A stretch of 13,281 nucleotides of DNA, from the NCBI GenBank assembly GCA_900088475.1, contig FLMG01000336.1, forward strand, positions 1-13,281, in the 5' to 3' direction. The translations under genes were made by a program, and so were the position numbers. Position 1 is the first letter of the stretch. Each line of letters starts with the position of its first letter. The DNA comes from Hyphochytrium catenoides. Its lineage: Eukaryota > Sar > Hyphochytriomycetes > Hyphochytriales > Hyphochytriaceae. Positions 1 through 8,799 of the stretch are shown here, piece after piece. The notes under the pieces were generated by a model. That model ran no database searches and was not told the origin of the DNA. It saw only the letters and a program-made list of their open reading frames with translations.

Positions 1-32
<32 letters not shown>

Positions 33-260
33 CCTCTCCTTCTCTTTCTCTCTCTCTCTCCTCGCACTCCCTTCTCCGCACAATTTCCCTCTCCCTCACT
101 CTCTCTCTCTTTCTCCATCTCTCTCTCTCTCCGTCTCTCTCTGTCTTTCCTGGTTGGTTCTGATCTCTTTCTTCCCTCTTACAAGTACTCGCTCTTTCTC
201 TCTCGCTCTGTCTTCCTCTCGGAGATTCTTCTGGTACAAATGTCCCTTTCTTCTTTCTCT
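1..260. repeat. CT/GA-rich simple-sequence tract
   Basis: The first 29 bases are a perfect CT dinucleotide run, followed by about 230 bases of imperfect CT-rich sequence with short interruptions. The opposite strand reads as a lysine/arginine/glutamate-rich frame only because GA repeats encode those residues, so I do not call a gene. The tract runs off the left edge of the window, so its full length is unknown. Such tracts are common in eukaryotic intergenic DNA. Confidence 0.9.
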
Positions 261-794
261 CTCATAACTCTGGCTCTCCATTTTTTCCTGTCTATTAACT
301 TTCTTTCCTGTTTCTTTCAGTGGCCGAACTCCCGTGTTAAAGCGTGTGACTGACTTCCCAATTATTCGTCTTAGTTTCGAAGGTTTCCTTTCATGTCTAC
401 AGTCCAGTTACCAAGTAACAAGTAATTACACCTTATACTTGACTTGACAAAGCTACTTGTACTTGTTATCGGCAACAACAACAAGGTCTTATTACCAGGA
501 AGAAGCAGCAGAAGAAGAGGAGGAAGAAGGAAATACGAGAGAAGAAGAGACAACAAGAGCGACAAAGCCCGCCTTGGGTCTCTTCATCGACTCCTCCTCC
601 AGTGCTGCTGCTGCTCCTCCATACGCGTCAGTCATTATAGAGAAAAGCTATTGCCAGCCTACGACCTTACCAGCGATTGATGCGTCGAGTGGTGCTGTCT
701 CGCTTGCTTGCTTTGAGTCTTCGTGAGTCCTTGTCAGAGGAGGTATGCGCCAAACGCTCATTGCAATGATATGCCTGCAAGAGCCAGGTACGAA
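261..794. other. Gene-free spacer with purine-rich simple repeats
   Basis: I see no gene here. Around 470-600 there are ACA and GAA/GAG triplet-rich stretches and near 600-620 a short CTG run, giving low-complexity frames (poly-Glu/Arg or poly-Leu) with no domain-like composition. The left edge of the inverted duplication lies at about 795, and nothing to the left of it matches the 3' flank of the protease beyond about 7485. Confidence 0.6.
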
Positions 795-898
795 CGGAGG
801 AAGAAAGAAGTATGATAGAGAGGAAGAAGCATCGTAGCCAGAGGAACAAAGTCTGATGCACGTTGTTTGCTTTATACTTTAGGGGAAAAAAAGGAAGC

Positions 899-904
899 TT
901 TATT
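899..904 (-). promoter_or_regulatory. Candidate AATAAA polyadenylation signal in the pseudogene 3' flank
   Basis: The minus strand reads AATAAA about 95 bases past the stop codon of the truncated protease copy. The aligned position in the intact gene (7385-7390) reads GGTAAA. The motif may be a leftover cleavage signal of the original gene. Fungal polyadenylation signals are loose, so this is weak. Confidence 0.3.
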
Positions 905-996
905 AATGGCTGTTCTCTTCTTGTTCTCCTCACCATGAGGCTTCTGCGCCCTCCATAATAGGAAGCTTCTTGTTACTCAATCAATGCGTCAATCTT

Positions 997-1383
997 CTAC
1001 TTTCTTCCAATTCTTATCACAATCTTAGGTGAGCGCCAGGTCTCCTTCTTCATCGGGCCTGCGAGCGCTTTCTGTGCAGTCATCATAAGGTAGTAAGTGC
1101 CATCTGGGACTGGAGTCCACTCATTGGGCTTGTTAACGGAATCCTTCAGCACTGCAGCTTTGTCGTTTCCAGGGGCCCGCCACGGGAAGTTGAGAGAGAA
1201 CCTTCCAACCCTCTTGGGAACATATCTGTCATAAGCCACGAAGCCCATTAGCTGGCCATTCTGGATCTTGTGCAGCGTGATCGTTATGAGTGATGAGGGA
1301 TGAAGAATGTGAGTTCGGACGACCGGGAAATCTTGAGTCTCCTCGTTGAAAGTGAAAGTGGCTGTTTCGTTTGGAGATTGGTA
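997..1383 (-). pseudogene. Truncated inverted copy of the subtilisin-like protease (C-terminal 128 codons)
   Basis: The minus strand encodes the equivalent of residues 769-896 of the protease at 4605-7295, ending at the same stop codon. By hand count 29 of 387 aligned bases differ, changing 15 of 128 residues, with no insertion or deletion. The catalytic domain, protease-associated domain, most Fn3-like sequence, signal peptide and promoter are all absent. Upstream of the fragment the frame runs only a few codons into unrelated flank before a TGA, and the first in-frame ATG is at 1248. The piece therefore cannot encode a secreted or active protease. The 3' flank is also duplicated. I read it as a relic of a full-length paralogue that lost about 2.83 kb. 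A short transcribed remnant cannot be excluded. Confidence 0.9.
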
Positions 1384-1506
1384 GAAAGCTCGGCCTGATC
1401 ACAGGTGAGTCAGGCACCCATCCCAACCCATTCCCTGGATTAAGTGAACGACTAGAAGGCAAAACATTTGTACTGGAAGGGTAATAAAACACTATGATAT
1501 GAAGTG

Positions 1507-2212
1507 GCATTCGCCAGTCTGACTACCATCTGACTGCATCATGCGGGCATGAACGGAAGTACCAGGAAATGGATCTAGAGGGCACCGTTGTAGAGTAGAG
1601 GGGCGCAGCTACCCGCAGTCGCGCAGGAGAGAGGGGATCGTCCCCGGTGGTCACCTTTCTACGATTATAACCCTGCCGCCGTGTCATCAGCTGGCTGCCT
1701 TTGCGTAGAATATGGAAAGTTCCTTGCTCCCATTATATTGATTGGTCCTACGGCCACGTACTAACCAAGTGCCACGGTGAGTTTTCAAGTACCCCTACTA
1801 CCTCTATATCGTGCTGTTGAAAAATTATGGCAAAGCTGCGGTCTGGCCACTTGCTGGATGCCTTTCCTTCCCACACCTCTACTTTTGTCAGGAGAATCTG
1901 CCTGTAGAACTACTCATGACATGATGTTGAGAACAACTGCCATTATCAGTATCTACACCTGATGATGGCGACTGAGAAAGAGCCCGACTCGCCTAGCTTC
2001 GCTTGGATTCCAGAGAAAGACTAGACTTGCTGTTTTGGAAGATTCACCATCCTCGCTACCTCTACTACGAACTACCGACTACTCCATTGATTCTATTTAT
2101 CTACGAAAAAGCTTTTACTGAAGAAGAACGGGCACTGGGGTTTTCTGAAGATAATCAGTAGGCACTGACTACGAGTGCTGACTACCGATCCTCCTTATCA
2201 GTACGCAACACC
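1507..2212. repeat. Upstream repeat unit A1 (about 0.7 kb)
   Basis: The unit starts near TCGCCAGTCTGACT and contains CTGACTGCATCATGC, a GTAGAGTAGAG motif, a GTCATCAGCTGG motif, a CCCCTACTACCTCTATA motif and a terminal block with GTACGCAACACC. All recur in the same order about 705-720 bases later, in unit A2. An inverted A1-like copy with deletions lies at about 3411-3970. There is no convincing reading frame and no transposase. It could be tandemly duplicated promoter-distal DNA or a decayed non-autonomous element; I cannot tell which. Confidence 0.7.
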
Positions 2213-2890
2213 CATCGCCATCCTGACTGTAGATCTACGAGTACCTGACTGCATCATGCGATCATGAACGTGCTGTACGGGAAATTGGATCGTGGGAGCC
2301 ATTGTAGAGTAGAGTATTGCCGGGTGCACCCCACCCACATTCAAATGCCTCGTTTGTATGGTGCAGGGAAGGGATCGTCTCGCACCACCGCCCTACATTT
2401 CTATAAAAAATAGCCTTGCCGCCATGTCATCAGCTGGATGTCTTTGCGTGTGATGAGGTCCCTTGCTCCCATCAGATTGATCGATCCTACCACTACAACG
2501 TAATAGCCAAGTACCACGGTGCGTATCACCCCTACTACCTCTATAACTTGCCGTTATTACCTCCTATAGAACTAGATATTAATCAAGCTGTGACGTCTAG
2601 AACTTTAGCAGGGGGTAATAGAAGGGTGTGCCAATACAATAGAACTAGTCACCTTGATCTGATGATACAAAAAGCCACTAGTGTATCTACACCTCATGAT
2701 GAGGACTGACAGTCCACGTCCTCCGGCCCCGCCTGAAGTTGGGACGTGCCTTTATTATGGTGGAGAAATAAGATCCTACTTCTTACTACTCATCTACTAT
2801 TATTAGCTTAGGATAAAACAGTATCGCTGGTACTGACTACAAGTGTCCAGTGCTGGCTACGGATCCTACTAGTACTGTACGCAGCACCAT
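2213..2890. repeat. Upstream repeat unit A2 (direct repeat of A1)
   Basis: This is a direct tandem partner of the unit at 1507-2212. Matching landmarks are CTGACTGCATCATGC (1529 against 2247), TTGTAGAGTAGAG (about 1589 against 2303), the GTCATCAGCTGG block (about 1682 against 2424), the CCCCTACTACCTCTATA block (about 1792 against 2529) and the end block (about 2201 against 2877). The copies have diverged by many substitutions and indels. The first part, up to about 2375, is also present inverted at 3235-3411, whereas the rest has no visible inverted partner. Confidence 0.7.
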
Positions 2891-3234
2891 GTCTGAGAAA
2901 TGTAGTCTTTCATCAGGACCCGATGGGTTGAAAGGGTCACAAAAGCAGAATTTCTTTGAAGGGAAGAGTAGAGGAAGAGCTCGAAAGAAGAAAGAGCAGC
3001 CTTTTCCACTTTATCATGGACGTGTATCCAGTGCGGTACGTGCCTACTGTACTCCGTGGAAGACTATAACAGATATCCGTCATCAGATGCGCCGCCGGGG
3101 TGGAGATGGGTGAGATGAGAAGATATCAACACCCAGTTTACTATGAATAAAAGGGAGATGAGACTGAAGTGGAGTTCAGGAACAGTAAAACGGTAGAAGG
3201 ACGTTCTCAGAGGTTTTCGCATCTTATAGTAGTT
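2891..3234. other. Unpaired central spacer of the inverted duplication
   Basis: I find no match for this segment in either arm, so it sits at the centre of the palindrome-like structure. It contains one short plus-strand frame starting with ATG at 2889 and ending at 3113 (74 codons). That frame has a basic patch (KSRGRARKKKEQ) and no recognisable domain. I do not call it a gene. Confidence 0.5.
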
Positions 3235-4076
3235 CTACTCTTGGCATAAAAGTTAGATCATCCCTTCTCTGCAGGATACAAACGAGGTAATTGAATGTAG
3301 GTGGGTGCGCCCTTTAGAACTACTCTACAAACCCCCAGCGATACAATTTCCAGTACAGCATGTTCATGATTGTATGATGCAGTCAGGAGGTACAGTCAGG
3401 ACGGCGCGATGTAGCGTACTGTTAAGGAAGATCCGTAGTCAACACTCGTGAACAGTGCCTACTGCTTATCTCTAGTAAAACCCTTTTTCTAGAAGAATAG
3501 AAATAATGGAGAAGTCAGTAGTAGTAGAGGTAGAAGGATGTCTAATCTTCCAAAAAGTCTAGTCTTTTTCTGATATCCAGGCGAAGCTAGACGGTCGGGC
3601 TCCCTCTCAGTCCTCATCAGAAGGTGTAGTTCTACATACGAGTGGCGGTTCCCAACATCAGATCATGAGTACAGTAGTACTGCTGGCAGATCCTCCTAAT
3701 AAAAGTAGAGGTGTGGCGAAAGGCCATCCACCCAAGTGGCCAGACCACAGCTTTGCCATAGTTAGCAGCACGATATAGAAGTAGCAGAGATACTTTATAC
3801 GCAAAGGCAGCCAGGTGATTACCGAGGACGAACCCCTCTCTCCTGCGCGGCTGCGGGTAGCTGTGCCCCTCTACTATACATTGTCGCCCTCTAGATCCAT
3901 TTCCTGGTACTTATGTTCATGGCGGCGTGATGCAGTCAGATAATAGCCAGGATGGCGAATGGCACTTCATATCATGGTGTTACATTGTCCTTCCAGTTCA
4001 ATCTTTTGCCTTCAAGTCGTTATTCTTGTCCAGGAACGGGTTGGGATGGGCGCCTGACTCACGGGGGAGCTTTCTA
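3235..4076 (+). repeat. Right arm of the inverted duplication (upstream part)
   Basis: This is the reverse complement of about 1382-2375. It carries inverted copies of unit A1 (about 3411-3970) and the beginning of A2 (3235-3411). Clear anchors are the GATGCAGTCA motif near 3376 and again near 3930, the block at 3590-3655 that mirrors 1950-2015, and the block at 3700-3780 that mirrors 1790-1880. Beyond 4076 the match continues only after skipping to 6909. The arm ends about 530 bases before the start codon of the protease. Confidence 0.88.
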
Positions 4077-4604
4077 GTGCATTAGGGTTCAACTTCATCT
4101 GATGATCACCTGTTGCACTCTGAAGGGTCCAGTCGGCATCTAGATCGCGCTTGTCTTATAAAGAACTGCGTCGCACCTATAAGGGGACCGGCTCGTCCAG
4201 TATCTGATAATGATATGAACACCAAAGAGAGCTGCCGTTGTTTTGCCAACCGATACCAGGCCATTCTTTAGCTTCGCATCCTTTACATTATGTCCATGTC
4301 CTTCAGGAAGGTCCACGAGAGAGGAGGAGCCTCAGCCTCCGTCAGTGATCACTCTTCTTGAATAAGGAAGTTATTGGTTAATGGTATGCAGCTGGCACAA
4401 CCCCACCGCCGCCGCCGTCTGCTGCTCCTCATTCTAGCAATTTCCAAACATCAGGAAGCTGAGGTCACAAAAGTCTATCGCAGAGGCTCATCTTGTGCGA
4501 ACAAGGCTCAAGAAACACCTTCAAGAAGCAGGACAGAGCAGCTAGCAAAGGAACCTTCGTAATAGGAAGGGCCTCGTAGCGACATCTTTACCGGAACTCC
4601 CATT
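4077..4604 (+). promoter_or_regulatory. 5' flank and probable promoter region of the protease gene
   Basis: This single-copy segment lies between the duplicated upstream arm and the protease start codon. It contains a TATAAA at 4157-4162, which is rather far from the ATG, and a reversed CCAAT-type ATTGG at 4373-4377. No transcription start can be fixed by eye, so assignment as promoter rests on position. The corresponding segment is missing from the left copy together with the coding region. Confidence 0.4.
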
Positions 4605-7295
4605 ATGAAAATCCCGACTCTAGTAACGCTTGGGTTGGTGGCAGCTAGCCTTGCGGTGGAAGCAGCGGGCAGCAAGTCGGCTCCACCTTCAGGCAGGACA
4701 CTTTCCCAGCTCACCGATAGCACCATCAAGAACTCCGTTATCGTCGAGTTCAAGTCGAGCCCTTCAATTCTTGGAGGCAGCCCACAGACGATGGAAGAAG
4801 AGAGAAAGGAGTTTCTGGCGGCTTTGGACGCAAAGGGAATCAAGTACGAAGTCCGCACGGTTTTTGGTTCGGTGATTAATGGCATCTCTCTGAACTTTAA
4901 AAACTCTGCCGATATCTCCGCAGTGGCAAATCTTACCGCTAGCGTTGACAACGTCTCTCAGAACTTCATCATCACTAAATCGGGTCAAGGAAGCGCAGTC
5001 GTCGTGGATAAAGCTACAGCCATTCCGCAGCTGAAGTTTGCTCATAACAGAACAGCAGTGAACCAGGTTCACACGAATTTGAACATAACTGGCAAAGGAG
5101 TAAAGGTGGGCATCATTGACAGCGGCATCGACTACACCCATCCTGCCTTTGGGGCCTGTCAGAAGATAGGAGAGGGATGTCGAGTGGCGTACGGTTATGA
5201 CTTTGTCGGAGATGACTACGATCCCAGCTCTGACGACCCAGAGAAATGGATTCCGAAGCCTGGGGATGATCCTCGTGACTGCGACGGTCACGGCACGCAT
5301 GTTGCTGGCATCGTTGGGGGAAAAGACGGTGAATTTGTTGGCGTCGCTCCAGAAGTGACGTTTGGAGCCTACAGGGTCTTTGGCTGCGCTTCTTATGGTC
5401 TTGACAATGACCTCGTCCTTGCGGCACTTGAGCGGGCCTTCAAAGATGGCATGAACATTATCAACTTATCACTGGGCACCTCCTCCATCCCATGGGGGCA
5501 GTCTGTTATTGGTAAGGCAGTCAACCGTTTAGCAAGCAATTTGGTGGTGGTCGTCTCCGCCCTGGGAAATGATGGTGCGGATGGCTTGTGGAGTGCTGGC
5601 GATACTGGGAGCGCTACCTATGGACTGGGTGTTGCTGCTTCTGAAAATGACTTCTACTTAGAGTATACCTTCAGAGCCTCTCCTGATAACAAGGAGACAG
5701 AGTACGACATGGATCCGAAGGACCGTGAGCTCCTCAAGGACGGTGAGCTGATGGTATCAAACACGGATATGGAGGTTAAGGACGATGGATGCGCTCCCTA
5801 CCCTAGTTCTACATTTACCGGCAAGATAGCCCTCATTCGACGAGGAACCTGCCCATTTACAAACAAAGCGCTCCATGCCCAAGCAGCTGGCGCTATTGCT
5901 GTCATCATATATAACAATAGGCCCGAGGCTCTAAGGGGGATCCTGGCTGTTCACGAAGACCTCCACATCCCAGTGGCTGGCATTTCCGGGAAGGATGGTG
6001 AAGAGCTTGTGCGAAGGAGCAAGACTGCACCAGTGACGGTGCAATGGTCTAAAACTCGCAGTACCTTTCCTAATAATCCTCTTGCAGGTCAGGTGGCGGA
6101 CTTCAGCTCTTGGGGCATGACTGCCGAACTCGACATCAAGCCAGAAGTGACAGCTCCTGGTGCACTCGTATTCTCGTCCATACCACTTTCCATGGGAGGT
6201 TATGCCACTTGGTCAGGAACATCAATGGCTACGCCTTACGTATCAGGGGTGGCAGCGCTCTATCTCAACAGGGACGGCAAGACGGTCAGAAGAGTTGCGC
6301 CTGGAAAGATGAAGCAGATCTTGATGAACAATGCTGTTCCTATCAATTTGTTGGATGGAGGCATGTCCGCTCCCGTAGCCCGCCAAGGCGCTGGGTTAGT
6401 TAATGCCTTCCAGGCGGTGCAGGGTAGCACGCTTGTCTGGCCCTTCGCCCTAAAGTTAGGGGACGACCGAGTGGGCCAGACAACGATTGCCAGGACACTT
6501 TACGTCAGGAATGCGGGCAACATACAGATGAAGTACAGTCTCAGCCACCTTCCGGCCGCATCTGTGAACGGTACCGTCAGTGAGGAACCTACACTGGACA
6601 CGAGATATTCCGCGGTAGTGATAACACCGTCAACGCTGGAACTGGCGCCGTTCGCGATGGCGACTGTGAAAATCACAATCTCCCCTAACGCCACTATGCC
6701 AGCCCAGGAGCGGTGGCTGTACTCTGGATACATCAAGGTCGATCCCGTAGCTCCACCTGCGACTCAAAGCTCGAGATACAACCCTGTCTTCGTCCCTTAC
6801 GCGGGACTCAAAGGCGACTACACTGGCTACCCCGTGCTTCCTACGGGAGAAGCAGCTCCCTTTCTCGTAAGTGAAGGACAGTGGTTGGCTGCAGATGACC
6901 CCACCATTTACCAATCTCCAAACGAAACAGCCACATTCACTTTCAGAGAGGAGACTAAAGACTTCCCGGTCATCCGAACTCGTATTCTTCATCCCTCACC
7001 CCTCATAACGATCACGCTGCACAAGATCCAGAATGGCCAGCAAATGGGCTTCATGGCTTATGACAGATATGTTCCCAAGAGGGTCGGAAGGTCCTCTATC
7101 TCCTTCCCCTGGCGGGCCCCTGGAGAGGTTAAGGCTGCAGTGCTGAAGGATCCCGTTAACAAGCCCAATGAATGGACTCCAGTCCCAGACGGCACTTACT
7201 ACCTTGTGATGACTGCACAGAAAGCGCTCGCAGGCCCGATGAAGAAGGAGACCTGGCGCTCCCCTAAGATTGTGATAAGAACTGGAAGAAAGTAG
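4605..7295 (+). CDS. Secreted subtilisin-like serine protease (S8A, Vpr/C5a-peptidase type)
   Basis: This is an uninterrupted 896-residue endopeptidase. Residues 1-20 form a signal peptide (hydrophobic core LVTLGLVAASLAV). Residues about 44-124 resemble an inhibitor I9 propeptide. The catalytic domain shows Asp172 (IIDSGIDYTHP), His229 (DGHGTHVAG), oxyanion Asn322 (SALGNDG) and Ser540 (WSGTSMATP). A protease-associated insert spans about 385-475 (KIALIRRGTCPFTNKALHA), between Asn322 and Ser540 as in cucumisin, bacterial Vpr and C5a-peptidase relatives. Residues about 608-735 look like an Fn3-type domain, and 745-893 form a further beta-rich C-terminal domain. Several N-glycosylation sequons are present (for example Asn109, 148, 287, 655, 773). 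There is no membrane anchor, so an extracellular protease is inferred. The ATG has A at -3 and leads directly into the signal peptide. All catalytic residues are present, so activity is likely; the substrate is unknown. Its 3' end is duplicated, inverted, at 997-1383. Confidence 0.96.
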   Translation: MKIPTLVTLGLVAASLAVEAAGSKSAPPSGRTLSQLTDSTIKNSVIVEFKSSPSILGGSPQTMEEERKEFLAALDAKGIKYEVRTVFGSVINGISLNFKNSADISAVANLTASVDNVSQNFIITKSGQGSAVVVDKATAIPQLKFAHNRTAVNQVHTNLNITGKGVKVGIIDSGIDYTHPAFGACQKIGEGCRVAYGYDFVGDDYDPSSDDPEKWIPKPGDDPRDCDGHGTHVAGIVGGKDGEFVGVAPEVTFGAYRVFGCASYGLDNDLVLAALERAFKDGMNIINLSLGTSSIPWGQSVIGKAVNRLASNLVVVVSALGNDGADGLWSAGDTGSATYGLGVAASENDFYLEYTFRASPDNKETEYDMDPKDRELLKDGELMVSNTDMEVKDDGCAPYPSSTFTGKIALIRRGTCPFTNKALHAQAAGAIAVIIYNNRPEALRGILAVHEDLHIPVAGISGKDGEELVRRSKTAPVTVQWSKTRSTFPNNPLAGQVADFSSWGMTAELDIKPEVTAPGALVFSSIPLSMGGYATWSGTSMATPYVSGVAALYLNRDGKTVRRVAPGKMKQILMNNAVPINLLDGGMSAPVARQGAGLVNAFQAVQGSTLVWPFALKLGDDRVGQTTIARTLYVRNAGNIQMKYSLSHLPAASVNGTVSEEPTLDTRYSAVVITPSTLELAPFAMATVKITISPNATMPAQERWLYSGYIKVDPVAPPATQSSRYNPVFVPYAGLKGDYTGYPVLPTGEAAPFLVSEGQWLAADDPTIYQSPNETATFTFREETKDFPVIRTRILHPSPLITITLHKIQNGQQMGFMAYDRYVPKRVGRSSISFPWRAPGEVKAAVLKDPVNKPNEWTPVPDGTYYLVMTAQKALAGPMKKETWRSPKIVIRTGRK

Positions 7296-7485
7296 AAGAT
7301 TGACGCATTGATTGAGTAAAAAGAAGCTTCTTATGGAGGGCGCAGGAGCTTCATGGTGACGAGAACAAGAAGAGAACAGCCATTGGTAAAGCTTCCTTTT
7401 TTTCTAAAGTGTAAGGAAACCACGTGCTTCAGACTTTGTTCCTCTGGCTACGATGCTGTCATACTTCTTTTTGTCTCTGTCTCCT
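6909..7485 (+). repeat. Right arm of the inverted duplication (gene 3' end part)
   Basis: The last 128 codons and about 190 bases of 3' flank are the reverse complement of about 795-1383. The coding part aligns without gaps, while the 3' flank carries several small indels. Similarity fades after about 7460-7490. Confidence 0.9.
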
Positions 7486-8200
7486 GGAGAAAGAAACGAT
7501 ACTATTAGAGACCCATAGAAGATCACCCGCGAAACCTGAGCTATGAAGGAGGGATAATAGCTTCGTCCTTTAGTACGAAGATCATTAGAGTAGACAAGAG
7601 GTACTACGGCCCACGTGAGACTAGGAAGGTGATTGTGAGTCCAACTGCGAGGGCTCAAAGACTAAATAGCCAGCTCATCACCTAACAGCTCCCATCCAAA
7701 GGGAACAACAGAGATTTCACTATAGTCTTCTTACCATGTCCTCGCCGTTCCGGAGCGCCGAAAGCTTTTAAAGAATCTCGTCTCTGCCAGCCAGTTTCGC
7801 GAGTCTAGTGACAAGCCGGATAGTACTAATGTACTGCTCTACTGTTAGCAGGAGAGAAGATGATGGCAGGTAGAGCATCTTATTCAGGACAATTCAATAA
7901 TGAGAAAGAGGACTTTGTCTTGCCCATTCCTAGTTATGACACGTCTTCAGGTAGAATACACTCTCTTGTGACGAGGAAGGAGGACCCCTCGACTCTCTTT
8001 CTCTGCTTCTTGCTCGGTCTTGAGGACTCTTCTAAGCCTCTCCATCTGCTACTGTTCCTTTCTGCGTTTCATCTCTTCTATTCTACTCTGCATGTTAGGC
8101 CTCTAATGCTGCTCAAATAGTTCCTCTGCCGCCTGGCTATTATATAGCCTCAAACAAGCCATCCAACCCTCTCCAGGAGCCGGGAAAGGACGGAAGATGC
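7486..8200. other. Gene-free spacer
   Basis: I see no supported gene. A plus-strand frame at 7860-8120 begins with an unremarkable 35-residue stretch and then becomes CT-derived Leu/Phe/Ser-rich sequence, so I do not trust it. There is no repeat copy of this stretch elsewhere in the window that I can see. Confidence 0.5.
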
Positions 8201-8461
8201 TTATAAAGCGAGAAAGAAGAGCTGACCCGATAATGCCACCGTTAAGGAAATTCTGGATCGTATGGGTCTTGAACTGTCTCTCTTAGTAGCTCTCCTTTCC
8301 CCTTGCCCTCTCTGTTCCAAGCAGTTGACATCCCTCTCATTCCATCTTTTGTCATAGTTCATTTCTTTCTCCTCTGGGTTTTGCATGGGTTCCTCCTTTT
8401 CTTATTACCCTCTACCTTATAATACCTAATTACCTTCTCCGCGAATGCTCGTCTTTCTCTC

Positions 8462-8770
8462 TTACCGAGAGCGCAGAGACAGCAAGACTCCTGAGAGTAT
8501 GATAGAACTCTGTCAGGACGAGAGACATGGATCGCGTGTAGTTGAAATGGCTCTGCAAGGCCTCGTAGTCCGTGATCCACTTTGAGAGGAAGTAGGAAGA
8601 TAAGGCAATTGAAAGAAGGGTAGACGGACGAACAGTAGCAGAAGACAACAGTCCTCTTGATAAAGAACACATAGCCCTAATAGAGCTAGATGTTGGCACC
8701 ACGAAGGAGGCACGCAGAGAAATAACGACGGAGACGATGAAGGGGGCTTGAGAGGCGAGAGGTAAACAGC
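8462..8770 (-). other. Weak coding-like stretch on the minus strand, unidentified
   Basis: An open minus-strand frame of about 100 codons has mixed, protein-like composition (for example FLSKWITDYEALQSHFNYTR and SLVLTEFYHTLRSLAVS) instead of simple-repeat bias. It is followed at about 8461 by GTAAGAG, which resembles a 5' splice site. There is no ATG at the beginning of the frame; the nearest internal ATG is weakly placed. It could be an exon of an unrecognised gene, a decayed element fragment, or chance. I recognise no family and infer no function. Confidence 0.2.
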
Positions 8771-8799
8771 TACTTATCGCGGCTGGCAAGCGACTTGAG

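Larger units (their letters stand above)
795..2375 (-). repeat. Left arm of a large inverted duplication
   Basis: Read on the minus strand, this block is a diverged copy of two separated right-hand blocks. Positions 795-1383 match 6909 to about 7485 (protease C-terminal codons plus 3' flank). Positions 1382-2375 match 4076 down to about 3235 (upstream flank of the protease). Landmarks are unmistakable, for example TAGAAAGCT at 1382-1390 against 4068-4076, the block around 1620-1640 against 3815-3840, 1800-1880 against 3700-3780, and CCTCGTTTGTA near 2345 against its complement near 3280. By eye, identity is about 92% in the coding part and roughly 75-85% with indels elsewhere. The right arm lacks some pieces kept on the left, for example about 1650-1685 and 1710-1780. 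Confidence 0.9.

Noticed and set aside
96-281. Minus-strand frame rich in Arg/Glu/Lys
   Set aside because: It is a by-product of the GA side of a CT simple repeat, with no non-repetitive protein signal.
444-726. Two overlapping plus-strand frames before the duplication
   Set aside because: Both derive from GAA/GAG and CTC triplet-rich DNA. One has no ATG start, and neither has domain-like sequence.
4508-5427. Long minus-strand frames opposite the start of the protease
   Set aside because: They lie antisense to a well-supported coding region and mirror its codon pattern. There is no independent support.
7860-8120. 86-codon plus-strand frame with an ATG start
   Set aside because: Its second half is CT-derived Leu/Phe/Ser sequence. 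It has no domain, no homologous copy in the window and no clear flanking signals.
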